A stretch of 64,000 bases of DNA, from the NCBI RefSeq assembly GCF_030697065.1, contig NZ_JAUYQU010000189.1:1-64000 (forward strand), read 5' to 3'. The notes under the pieces were generated by a model. The model was not told the origin of the DNA. It worked only from the letters and a program-made list of their open reading frames with translations, and did no database searches. A program made the translations under genes and the position numbers. The DNA comes from Bradyrhizobium sp. (GTDB lineage Bacteria; Pseudomonadota; Alphaproteobacteria; Rhizobiales; Xanthobacteraceae). Below, piece after piece: positions 54,468 to 61,763 of the stretch; the first letter of the stretch is position 1; each line of letters opens with the position of its first letter.

Positions 54468-55579
54468 ACAGGATCAATTTCAGGGACAGGATCAATTTCA
54501 AGCCGGCTGCGACCTTGCGCGATCCAACGGAACTGGTCGCCCAGGGCCTCGTGCCCGTCGAGGCTCTCGCGGATCTGGAAAAGGTCGCGGCGCGCTACGC
54601 GGTGGCGGTGACGCCCGATGTCGCCGCCCTGATTGACCCCGACGATCCCGACGATCCGATCGCGCGGCAGTACATCCCAAACGCCGAGGAACTGGTCGCG
54701 CAGTCGAACGAGAGCGCCGATCCGATCGGGGATCACCGCCATTCGCCAGTGTCGGGCATCGTGCATCGCTATCCCGATCGGGTCCTGTTCAAGCTCGTCC
54801 ATGTCTGCGCGGTGTATTGCCGTTTCTGTTTTCGCCGGGAGATGGTCGGGCCGGGCAAGGCGAGTGCGCTCTCGCAGGGCGCCTATGACAATGCGCTGGC
54901 CTATATCCGCGCGCATCCCGAAATCTGGGAAGTGATCCTGACCGGCGGCGATCCCCTGATGCTGTCGCCGCGGCGGCTCGCCGAAATCATGGCGGATCTG
55001 GCTGCGATCGATCACCTCAAGATCATTCGCATTCACACCAGGGTGCCGGTCGCCGAACCGCAGCGCATCAGCGACGAGATGATCGGGGCGCTGAAGGTCG
55101 CGGGTGCCGCGACCTGGATTGCGCTGCATGCCAATCATCCGCGGGAACTGACCGCCAGGGCGCGTTCCGCCTGCGCCGGAATCGTCGATGCCGGCATTCC
55201 GATGGTCAGTCAGAGCGTGTTGCTGCGCGGCGTCAATGACGACGCCGTGACGCTGGAGGCGCTGATGCGGGCCTTCGTCGAGTGCAGAATAAAGCCCTAT
55301 TACCTGCACCACGGCGATCTCGCGCCCGGCACGGCGCATCTGCGCACGACCCTCGCGCACGGACAGCAATTGATGCAAACTTTAAGGGGCCGGGTCTCCG
55401 GATTGTGCCAGCCGGAATACGTGCTGGATATTCCCGGCGGCCACGGCAAATCGCCGGTCGGCCCGAGCTATTTGTCGCAGGCGGATTTCACGTCTTCTCA
55501 AGGTGAATCGGGCGGCGAAACACGCTATCGTGTGGTCGACTATTGCGGCGACGTTCATCTCTATCCGCCGGCGCCGTGA
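54464..55579 (+). CDS. epmB: EF-P modification lysine 2,3-aminomutase EpmB
   Basis: A 371-residue radical-SAM enzyme that converts L-lysine to beta-lysine for EpmA. The 4Fe-4S/SAM motif Cx3Cx2C is Cys115-Cys119-Cys122 in HVCAVYCRFCFRREMVG. Other lysine 2,3-aminomutase family parts are EVILTGGDPLMLSPRRLAEIM, TRVPVAEPQRI, ALHANHPRELT and KPYYLHHGDLAPGT. The ATGA overlap with epmA shows tight coupling. Downstream lies a small secreted protein gene. Confidence 0.95.
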   Translation: MNRINFRDRINFKPAATLRDPTELVAQGLVPVEALADLEKVAARYAVAVTPDVAALIDPDDPDDPIARQYIPNAEELVAQSNESADPIGDHRHSPVSGIVHRYPDRVLFKLVHVCAVYCRFCFRREMVGPGKASALSQGAYDNALAYIRAHPEIWEVILTGGDPLMLSPRRLAEIMADLAAIDHLKIIRIHTRVPVAEPQRISDEMIGALKVAGAATWIALHANHPRELTARARSACAGIVDAGIPMVSQSVLLRGVNDDAVTLEALMRAFVECRIKPYYLHHGDLAPGTAHLRTTLAHGQQLMQTLRGRVSGLCQPEYVLDIPGGHGKSPVGPSYLSQADFTSSQGESGGETRYRVVDYCGDVHLYPPAP

Positions 55580-55633
55580 TGCGATGGCGGATGGAGGTTC
55601 CCGAACGGGCGCGCAGATCGATGGAGAAGGCAG

Positions 55634-55885
55634 ATGCGAAGAGTGATTACAGCGGTGGCGCTGCTGATCTGGATCGGCGCTCCCGCGATCGCCCAAACCG
55701 GCAATAGTGGGGGATCATCGACCGCGGTGAAGGACCGGCCGCTGCCGCAGGCGCCGATCGGCCATCGCCAGCCGCGCGCCAGTGACGTGCCTTCGGAGAA
55801 GAATCTGAACGATCCGAACGATCCCCTGAGCAGGGAAAACGCGATCCTCGACCGCAAGATCAAGAGCATCTGCCGCGGCTGTTAG
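55634..55885 (+). CDS. Small secreted protein of unknown function
   Basis: An 83-residue protein with a clear Sec signal peptide (MRRVITAVALLIWIGAPAIA, cleavage near AIAQT). The mature part is polar and Pro-rich (DRPLPQAPIGHRQPRASDVP) and ends with IKSICRGC, two cysteines three residues apart. No family recognised. GGAGAAGG stands nine bases before the ATG. It may be transcribed with epmB, 54 bases upstream, but no functional link is apparent. Confidence 0.7.
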   Translation: MRRVITAVALLIWIGAPAIAQTGNSGGSSTAVKDRPLPQAPIGHRQPRASDVPSEKNLNDPNDPLSRENAILDRKIKSICRGC

Positions 55886-55942
55886 GCCGCGGGCAGAGCG
55901 GGTGGCAGGGCGCAGACGGCCCGTCCATGCACGACCGATTGG

Positions 55943-57028
55943 CTAGGCCGATCGCTCCAGCAATTGGACCGTCCGTGCGTTTCGTCTGGCTGCGACGGCG
56001 TCGGCCAGCAGGTTCAGGGCAGAAACCGTTGCCTGCCAGTCGATGCAGCCGTCGGTAATGCTCTGTCCATAGGTCAGCGCCGTGCCCGGCAATACATCCT
56101 GCCGACCCGCGACCAGATTGCTCTCGACCATGACGCCGATGATGCGCTGATCTCCGCTGGCGACCTGGCGGGCGACATCGGCGACGACCAAGGGCTGATT
56201 CTCCGGCTTCTTGCCGCTGTTGGCGTGACTGGCATCGATCATGATCCGCGGCGCCACGCCGGCGCGCGCGAGTTCGGCCGAGGCGGAAGCGACGCTGGCC
56301 TGGTCGTAATTCGGCCGGCCGCCACCGCGCAGAATGATGTGGCAGTCCTCATTGCCCGACGTCGATGCGATTGCCGAGCGTCCACGCTTGGTGACCGCGA
56401 TGAAGTGGTGCGGCTGCGATGCCGACTTCACCGCGTCAGCAGCGATGCGCACATTGCCGTCGGTGCCGTTCTTGAAGCCGACCGGGCAGGACAGTCCGGA
56501 AGCAAGTTCGCGGTGGATCTGGCTTTCCGTCGTGCGCGCTCCGATCGCCGCCCACGCCACCAGATCGGCGATGTATTGCGGCGTCGTGAGGTCGAGGAAT
56601 TCGGTTCCGGCCGGCAGACCGAGATTGTTCACGGCGGAAAGCACATTGCGGGCGAGCCGCAGGCCCTTGTTGATGTTGAAGCTGCCGTCGAGGTCGGGAT
56701 CGTTGATCAGGCCCTTCCATCCCACCGTGGTACGCGGCTTCTCGAAATAGACGCGCATCACGATCTCGAGCCGGTCGGACAACTGTTCGCGCAAGGCGGC
56801 GAGGCGCGTAGCGTAATCCACGGCGGCATCGGGATCGTGCACCGAACAGGGACCGACGATCACCAGAAGGCGATCGTCCGCACCATCAAGGATGGTGTGG
56901 ATGGCGTTACGCGACGCCGTCACCACGCGCGTCGCGGTCAGGGTTCGCGGGATTTCGCGCATCACTTCCTGTGGCGTAATCAGCTCTTTTATTTCTTCGA
57001 TCCGAAGATCGTCTGTGGTGCTCAACAC
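55943..57028 (-). CDS. aroG: 3-deoxy-7-phosphoheptulonate (DAHP) synthase, class I
   Basis: A 361-residue class I DAHP synthase, condensing phosphoenolpyruvate and erythrose 4-phosphate in the first step to chorismate and the aromatic amino acids. Class I (AroF/G/H type) landmarks: LLVIVGPCSVHDPDAAVDYA, MRVYFEKPRTTVGWKG, NDPDLDGSFNINKGL, PAGTEFLDLTTPQYIADLVAW, the GFKNGTDGNVRIAADAV loop, HIILRGG and MIDASHANSGKKP with metal-binding residues. The symbol is by type; whether Phe, Tyr or Trp inhibits it cannot be read. Its 171-base upstream region contains a leader peptide with Tyr-Trp-Tyr-Phe and a terminator hairpin, so expression is probably controlled by attenuation. Confidence 0.93.
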   Translation of the reverse strand: MLSTTDDLRIEEIKELITPQEVMREIPRTLTATRVVTASRNAIHTILDGADDRLLVIVGPCSVHDPDAAVDYATRLAALREQLSDRLEIVMRVYFEKPRTTVGWKGLINDPDLDGSFNINKGLRLARNVLSAVNNLGLPAGTEFLDLTTPQYIADLVAWAAIGARTTESQIHRELASGLSCPVGFKNGTDGNVRIAADAVKSASQPHHFIAVTKRGRSAIASTSGNEDCHIILRGGGRPNYDQASVASASAELARAGVAPRIMIDASHANSGKKPENQPLVVADVARQVASGDQRIIGVMVESNLVAGRQDVLPGTALTYGQSITDGCIDWQATVSALNLLADAVAARRNARTVQLLERSA

Positions 57029-57064
57029 GGCTAGGGCTCCTGTTGGTCAAGGGACCTGCCGGCC

Positions 57065-57094
57065 AAAAAAAAGCCGCCAGATCGGGCGGCGGCT
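57065..57094 (-). terminator. Terminator hairpin in the DAHP synthase leader (attenuator)
   Basis: On the minus strand AGCCGCC pairs with GGCGGCT (or GCCGCC with GGCGGC in a tighter form), followed by eight T residues. It lies 36 bases before the aroG start and 26 bases after the leader-peptide stop codon, the position expected for a transcription attenuator. Confidence 0.8.
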
Positions 57095-57119
57095 GTTCGG
57101 ACTACTTTGCTGCAATTCT

Positions 57120-57200
57120 TCAGATTGCGCGTGATCCTCCCACCGCCAGCGAGCTGTCGAGGCTAAAATACCAATAGTTGCTGGTGGCGACGGTGATCAT
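57120..57200 (-). CDS. Aromatic leader peptide of the DAHP synthase gene (26 aa)
   Basis: A 26-codon ORF (ATG 57198-57200, TGA 57120-57122) with a Tyr-Trp-Tyr-Phe run at residues 9-12 (SNYWYFS). Four aromatic control codons in a tiny ORF between a promoter and a terminator upstream of a DAHP synthase gene are the signature of a ribosome-mediated attenuator that senses charged tRNA-Tyr, -Trp and -Phe. Upstream of the ATG there is no good Shine-Dalgarno, but the predicted transcription start falls at or next to the ATG, so a leaderless mRNA is likely, as known for the trp leader of Sinorhizobium. The bases coding for residues 17-21 can pair either with sequence before the aromatic codons or with the terminator's left arm. 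Confidence 0.75.
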   Translation of the reverse strand: MITVATSNYWYFSLDSSLAVGGSRAI

Positions 57201-57207
57201 GGGCGCT

Positions 57208-57236
57208 CTGATAGCGCATGGCGTGAAGCTTGTCAT
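57208..57236 (-). promoter_or_regulatory. Candidate promoter for leader peptide and DAHP synthase gene
   Basis: On the minus strand: ATGACA (-35 like, 5 of 6 to TTGACA) at 57231-57236, a 17-base spacer, and TATCAG (-10 like, 4 of 6) at 57208-57213. The leader ATG begins eight bases after the -10. The promoter starts five bases after the terminator of the upstream hdeD gene. Confidence 0.5.
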
Positions 57237-57240
57237 CCCC

Positions 57241-57274
57241 CAAAAAACCGGACGGGGAGCGGTGATCCGTCCGG
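57241..57274 (-). terminator. Rho-independent terminator of the hdeD-like gene
   Basis: On the minus strand CCGGACGG pairs perfectly with CCGTCCGG around an 11-base loop, followed by TTTTTT. It begins nine bases after the hdeD-like stop codon and separates that gene from the attenuator-controlled DAHP synthase gene. Confidence 0.8.
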
Positions 57275-57282
57275 GGGCGGGC

Positions 57283-57855
57283 TTAGCTCTTGCGCGCGGC
57301 GAGCGCCATCCCGATCAGCGAAGCCCCGCCGAACAGCAGGTTGATGCCGACCAGAAGTCCGATCGCCCATTCGGCCGAACCCGGCAAGCCCATGATGATC
57401 ATGGCCGCAATCAGGATGTCCAGGGCACCGGCGAACGCCATCCAGCTCCAGCGCTCCGACAATTCGCGGCGGTGCTGCAGGGCATACATGATGGTGGCGA
57501 CGCCTTCGGCCAGGAAATAGGCGCCGACCACGATGGTGAGGGTGAGGATGCCCTGCACCGGCTTCGCCAGCAGGATGATGCCGGCACCTACCGCCAGCGC
57601 CGCCGAGATCAGCGACCACCAGAAGCCCGGCATCTGCCGGGCCCAGAATGTCAGCGCGAGACCGACGATTCCGGCGATCAGGAACATCCAGCCGAGAAAA
57701 ATGGTGACCGCGAGGCTTGCCAGCGGCGGCACGATGATCGCCGCCAATCCCAGGATCGCCAACAGGATCCCTTCGGCCAGAAAGGCCTTCCAGTGCACGC
57801 GGGCGGCGGCGTCCAGGTCGGATTGCAGCTTGGTGATGTCCTGGGGAAGGGTCAT
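57283..57855 (-). CDS. HdeD family (DUF308) membrane protein
   Basis: A 190-residue inner-membrane protein with about six helices arranged as three DUF308 repeats: GILLAILGLAAIIVPPLASL, then ISAALAVGAGIILLAKPVQGIL, then ALDILIAAMIIMGLPGSAEW. The P-x-x-(G/S)-x-x-x-L pattern ending each first helix is the family hallmark. E. coli HdeD is linked to acid resistance at high cell density; the role here is unproven. ATG 57855 (MTLPQDITKLQSD) gives the usual N-terminus. Its own terminator follows immediately. Confidence 0.9.
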   Translation of the reverse strand: MTLPQDITKLQSDLDAAARVHWKAFLAEGILLAILGLAAIIVPPLASLAVTIFLGWMFLIAGIVGLALTFWARQMPGFWWSLISAALAVGAGIILLAKPVQGILTLTIVVGAYFLAEGVATIMYALQHRRELSERWSWMAFAGALDILIAAMIIMGLPGSAEWAIGLLVGINLLFGGASLIGMALAARKS

Positions 57856-58006
57856 TGAGGGTCTCCGGATGCCGGCCGCGCGGTGTTGAGGCGCGCAGTA
57901 TAACCCGCGCACGCGACAGCGGATCAGATTTGTTGACGCCGCCGCTTGCGCGAGATCAACGCCGGCCGCAATCCACGCTCTGGTTCGGCCTTGACCCAGC
58001 CTTGCC

Positions 58007-59044
58007 TCAGCGCTGGCTCGACAGCGAAGAAAATCCCTCCGCCGTCGTGCGCATCCGGTTGCGGCCGAGAATATAGATCGCGCTGGTCGCCAGCAGCAGG
58101 GCTGCGCCGATCAGGATGGAGGTGAGGCCGATCGGGACCAGAACCAGCGCAGGATTGCGGTCGGGGTTGACGAACCACTGATGGATCGAGGTCAGCAGGA
58201 AGGCGAGCCCCGCAAAGCCGGCGCCGCCACCGGCCACCAGCAGCGCCCACATTCGACGCAACTGGCTGAGACGCTCGCGCGCGACCTCGGAGCGTGGAGC
58301 GTGGTGCCGGCCGACCCGCCATACCAGCCGCACAGCAAGGCCGATCGTGCCGAACCCGATCAGCACGCTGGTGGTACCCAGAACAAGCCGGGTGGACGAT
58401 GCCATGTCCGGATTTTGCTGCAGCGTGAGCAGCGGGAAATCGAACGCGGCGTGCAGCGTCACCGGCGCCAGCAGGATCAGCATTCCGCTGGAGATGCGGG
58501 CCCAGTCGCGGTGATGCCGGTTGGCGCCGAGCGCCGTGCCTGACCGGGCGATGGCGATATAGGCGCCGGCGATGATGCCGAGCGCGCCATGGAACGGAAC
58601 GGTGAGGACGCTGCGCAGCGCGGCCAGCGATTTCCATATTTCCTGGTGCTGGATGAGGTAGGCGAGATTTTCGTAGGCGGCAAAGCCGAGCCCGACGGCG
58701 GCGCCATAAACGACCGCGTCCATGTGGTCGGCGCCCGGCCGGCGCCGCATCGAAACCAGGAGGATGACGAGAATTTTGACGATTTCCTCGGGCGCCGCAA
58801 TCCCGAGGATCGCATGCAGCGCGTTCGCGAGCCAGGGGTGCTCCGGAACCGCGAACAGCGAGGTCAGCGGTTTCCGGACCACGCCGAGCAGCGACACACT
58901 GGCCGTGCCCAGCAGAAACGCGGACCAGACCCTGGCGGGCGGGCCCGGCCGTTCGCCGGCGGCGATCACCAGCCACAGGATCAGGAGCGCCGGCGCGATC
59001 GCCGCGGTGCCGATGACGGTGGGGAGGGATTCGAGGAGGAACAT
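58007..59044 (-). CDS. PrsW family intramembrane metalloprotease
   Basis: A 345-residue multi-pass membrane protein. The PrsW/CAAX-like motifs are present: APEEIVKILVILLV (the EExxK motif), GLGFAAYENLAYL (FxxxEN), the conserved His in VPFHGALGIIAGAY and the last in TLHAAFDFPLL. PrsW of Bacillus cleaves an anti-sigma factor within the membrane; no anti-sigma factor is nearby here. It carries about nine helices, the last two after a basic cytoplasmic loop. The reading frame ends at 58007. Confidence 0.88.
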   Translation of the reverse strand: MFLLESLPTVIGTAAIAPALLILWLVIAAGERPGPPARVWSAFLLGTASVSLLGVVRKPLTSLFAVPEHPWLANALHAILGIAAPEEIVKILVILLVSMRRRPGADHMDAVVYGAAVGLGFAAYENLAYLIQHQEIWKSLAALRSVLTVPFHGALGIIAGAYIAIARSGTALGANRHHRDWARISSGMLILLAPVTLHAAFDFPLLTLQQNPDMASSTRLVLGTTSVLIGFGTIGLAVRLVWRVGRHHAPRSEVARERLSQLRRMWALLVAGGGAGFAGLAFLLTSIHQWFVNPDRNPALVLVPIGLTSILIGAALLLATSAIYILGRNRMRTTAEGFSSLSSQR

Positions 59045-59299
59045 CTCAAGGGAAGCTATGCCATTTTTCCGGGCCGTCCGCTCCGGAAATACGCAAGTGC
59101 GACAGCAAGCAGCAGGCCTCCGGCATTCCCGGACCCGCGGGCGGGGTGCCCGCAGGCAGCGATTCTTCAGTCAAACCAGCTTGGTTCAGATATGGCTAGG
59201 CCAATGCACGTTCGCGAGCGAGGTCCATGGGTGACTTTCCGGCGACCTGGGCGAATGAGCGTGATTGGATCTGGTATCGTCAGGCAGCGAGGCGCATCG

Positions 59300-59524
59300 G
59301 TGGTCCTATTTAGCGGAAAAGAGACCCATACGAGGTCGGTACTGAAGGCAATCAGCTGGCGGATACTGGGCACGCTCGATACATTTGCCATCAGTTGGTA
59401 CCTGACCGGCAAGGTGGCGCTGGCGGGTTCCATTGCCGCCCTCGAATTCCTGACCAAGATCGGCTGGTATTACGCTCATGAGCGCGTCTGGGCATCCATC
59501 GCCTGGGGCCGGGCCACGCATTGA
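59300..59524 (+). CDS. DUF2061 small membrane protein
   Basis: A 74-residue protein matching DUF2061: ETHTRSVLKAISWRILGTLDTFAISWYLTGKVALAGSIAALEFLTKIGWYYAHERVW contains the conserved KAxSWRxxGTxxT and KxxxYYxHERxW pieces, with two hydrophobic helices. Function unknown; the family is widespread in proteobacteria and sometimes adjoins sulfate-assimilation genes, which is not the case here. The start is uncertain: GTG 59300 has GAGG eight bases upstream and gives a family-like length; ATG 59255 is an in-frame alternative. Confidence 0.8.
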   Translation: MVLFSGKETHTRSVLKAISWRILGTLDTFAISWYLTGKVALAGSIAALEFLTKIGWYYAHERVWASIAWGRATH

Positions 59525-59563
59525 TAGCGCCCATCCGGTTCGGGTGAGGGGAGACCGGCGAGT

Positions 59564-60838
59564 TCATCGCGCCAGCAGGCGGCGGCAGGTGTCGACGAAC
59601 ACCTCGGCGCCGGTGACGATGTCGGCGTCCTCGGTGTTCTCGCTCCAGTGATGGCTGACGCCGCCGATCGAAGGCACGAACAGCATGCCCGCCGGCATGA
59701 TGGAGGCGAGTACTTGCGCATCGTGTCCGGCGCCGGAGGGCATGCGGACCGATCGGCCGCCGACGAGGGCCACGCTGGCTGCCTCGATGGCCTGCTGGAA
59801 AGCCGCATTCATCAAAGCGGGAGCGCCGGTCCGAATTCGCTCCACCGCGACCGTGCAGCGGCCTTGCGCGCTGGCCTTGGCGGCCATGTCGCGCAGCAGG
59901 GCTTCCAGGCGATCGATCACGGCAGCATCATCGTCGCGCATCTGGAAAAGCATTTCCGCGCGTCCGGGAATGATGCTGGGCGCGCCGGGATCGAGCACGA
60001 TGCGGCCGGTGGTCCATACCGTGCGCGGTCCGCATGCCCCGGGAAACCGGTCGTCGATCGCCACGCAGAATCGCGCCAGCGCCAGACCGGCATCCCTGCG
60101 AACGTCCATTCTCGTGGTGCCCGCGTGATTCTGTTCGCCCTCGAAAATGATCCGGTACTGCCAGATGCCGACGATGGAGGTGACGATTCCGATCGCCAGG
60201 CCGCCGCCTTCGAGCGTTTGGCCCTGTTCGATATGCGCCTCCAGATAGCCGATGTGGCGACCGCGTTCAGCCCCGGCGCGCGGCCGTCCGGCCAGTCCCA
60301 CCTCGCGTAGCGCATCCCGCATGGTTCGGCCGCTGCTGCGGTCGCGCGCGGCGTCAATGTCATCCTCGGTCAGCGCGCCGACATAGGACCTCGAGCCGAG
60401 GAACGAGCCGAAATGACCTTCCTCATCGCACCATGCCGCGACTTCGACGGACCCGTCGGCGTCCGGATCGGCGTTGATCACGCGGGCGGCTTCGAGCGCG
60501 TAGACGACGCCGAGTGGCCCGTCGAGCCAGCCGGCGTAGTTCTGGCTTTCGAGGTGGGAGCCGGCCAGCAGTTTTGGACCAGCCTTTGTGCTTGTGCCGA
60601 TCACGTTGCCGATGCCATCGATCTCGGCCGCAAGCCCTGCCGCGGGGAGCCGCTGCGCCAGCCACTGCAGCGACTGCATATGCGGATCCGAGAAGGTCGG
60701 CTTGTGAACCCCGGTCTTGTAGGCGCCGATGCGGCGCAGCGCATCGAGATCGGCAAGCACCCGGGCGCCGTCGACGTGGGAGCGATTGTCAGGCAATGGC
60801 GGGCTCTCCCTAGCCGGTGGAAAATCCGGAAGGACCAT
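59564..60838 (-). CDS. M20 family amidohydrolase (N-carbamoyl-L-amino acid hydrolase / allantoate amidohydrolase type)
   Basis: A 424-residue di-metal amidohydrolase of the M20 hydantoinase/carbamoylase group, which split N-carbamoyl amino acids or ureido compounds. Metal-site segments: GSHLESQNYAGWLDGPLG, WCDEEGHFGSFLG, HIEQGQTLE near the middle, the dimerisation-domain HAGTTRMDVRRDA and the C-terminal SGAGHDAQ. One departure: the usual H-x-D of the first motif reads H-x-E (HLE), while the bridging Asp (WLDG) is kept. No hydantoinase or ureide pathway gene lies nearby. ATG 60838 is used; the longer open frame to 60997 has no conserved content. Confidence 0.85.
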   Translation of the reverse strand: MVLPDFPPARESPPLPDNRSHVDGARVLADLDALRRIGAYKTGVHKPTFSDPHMQSLQWLAQRLPAAGLAAEIDGIGNVIGTSTKAGPKLLAGSHLESQNYAGWLDGPLGVVYALEAARVINADPDADGSVEVAAWCDEEGHFGSFLGSRSYVGALTEDDIDAARDRSSGRTMRDALREVGLAGRPRAGAERGRHIGYLEAHIEQGQTLEGGGLAIGIVTSIVGIWQYRIIFEGEQNHAGTTRMDVRRDAGLALARFCVAIDDRFPGACGPRTVWTTGRIVLDPGAPSIIPGRAEMLFQMRDDDAAVIDRLEALLRDMAAKASAQGRCTVAVERIRTGAPALMNAAFQQAIEAASVALVGGRSVRMPSGAGHDAQVLASIMPAGMLFVPSIGGVSHHWSENTEDADIVTGAEVFVDTCRRLLAR

Positions 60839-61139
60839 CGCAAAATAGAATGCCTCGCGCAAATTCCATTTCGGGAAAGGCGAGCGTCGACATTGTCTCG
60901 GCCCGTTGACGTCCGCGCTTTGCGTCGTTGACAACCTCTGAAGCAAGAGGGCGCACGGAAAGCCGGATGCGCGCTGCGCCCGCGGTCTCGTGTGCATATT
61001 CGCACAAACAAACGCATACGAGCATACAGAGCAGCGGATGCAATCCGAGCCTTCGCGCGCCTCCTTCGTGGAATCGTTTTTGCGCCTGGCGTCGTTCGAG
61101 TGAGCAAAGACTCCTCAGTCGTCACCGCCGCTAACGCCG
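60839..61139. other. Intergenic region without recognised gene
   Basis: About 300 bases between the amidohydrolase start and the mini membrane protein stop. A GTGTGCATATTCGCACA inverted repeat occurs near 60989-61005 and could be an operator or hairpin. Small open frames here lack coding character. Confidence 0.4.
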
Positions 61140-61259
61140 TCATCCAACCCACGCAACATATCGGACAATCATGAAAATGCCGAGGGCAGCCACGGTGGTG
61201 AGTGCGAGGGACATGCCGAGTTGGACGAACACCCGAACAAATGTCAGACCGATCTTCAT
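61140..61259 (-). CDS. 39-residue putative membrane protein, coupled to the zinc-ribbon gene
   Basis: A small ORF (ATG 61257-61259, TGA 61140-61142). It encodes a short basic start, then one long hydrophobic segment (LALTTVAALGIFMIVRYVAW, about residues 18-37) that could span the membrane. Its ATG overlaps the stop codon of the upstream zinc-ribbon gene (ATGA), the arrangement typical of translational coupling and the main evidence that it is translated. No family recognised. Confidence 0.5.
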   Translation of the reverse strand: MKIGLTFVRVFVQLGMSLALTTVAALGIFMIVRYVAWVG

Positions 61260-61480
61260 CCCGGTGGCCTGATTTTGCTTGCCATCCGGACGATCTCGTG
61301 GGACTTTAGAGGGTCAGTAGCGATTTTGGTCTCGATGCTGGCGCATCTGGAGCAGGCGAAGGTCCGTTTTTCGGTGTCGCCGCGGCGCAGTTCAATGCTC
61401 GTCAGGCCCATGCGCATTCCACATCGAACGCAACGCGGGCGTTCGATCGGCGACAGCAGAACATCCGTCAGAGAGTTCAT
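61256..61480 (-). CDS. Small zinc-ribbon-like protein
   Basis: A 74-residue protein with two Cys-x-x-Cys knuckles, Cys17/Cys20 (RCVRCGMRM) and Cys43/Cys46 (FACSRCAS), spaced as in small zinc ribbons. Outside the ribbon it is polar and ends with KIRPPG. It resembles small uncharacterised proteins frequent in Bradyrhizobium. Role unknown; such ribbons bind nucleic acid or protein. It overlaps the 39-residue membrane ORF by an ATGA. Confidence 0.7.
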   Translation of the reverse strand: MNSLTDVLLSPIERPRCVRCGMRMGLTSIELRRGDTEKRTFACSRCASIETKIATDPLKSHEIVRMASKIRPPG

Positions 61481-61715
61481 GGCTCACCGTTGTTCTGGAA
61501 ACCGCGTCGAAAAAATAAGCCAGCCGCCGTCGAACGTCTATCCGGAAACCGACTCGACCGACGGAAATATTTTTCCACCAGAATGGAACCGGATCGGCGC
61601 TGGATGAAAAGCGGGTTGAACTGTTGGATCGTCGAAACTCGGCGTGGGTGAAGGAGATCCGTCGATACCGTCACGGTATGCAATTGGGTTCCGCGTTCCC
61701 GCCGGTCAGCCGTGC

Positions 61716-61751
61716 ATAATGCGGCCGCTCGTTTGGGAGCGGCCGCATTAT
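61716..61751. terminator. Strong 15-bp hairpin after the VHL-domain gene
   Basis: ATAATGCGGCCGCTC pairs perfectly with GAGCGGCCGCATTAT around a 6-base loop. It begins 12 bases after the stop codon of the gene at 61764 and is followed by no long T-tract, the A/T-rich ends being part of the stem. It may end transcription from either side. Confidence 0.65.
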
Positions 61752-61763
61752 TGTTGTGGCTGA

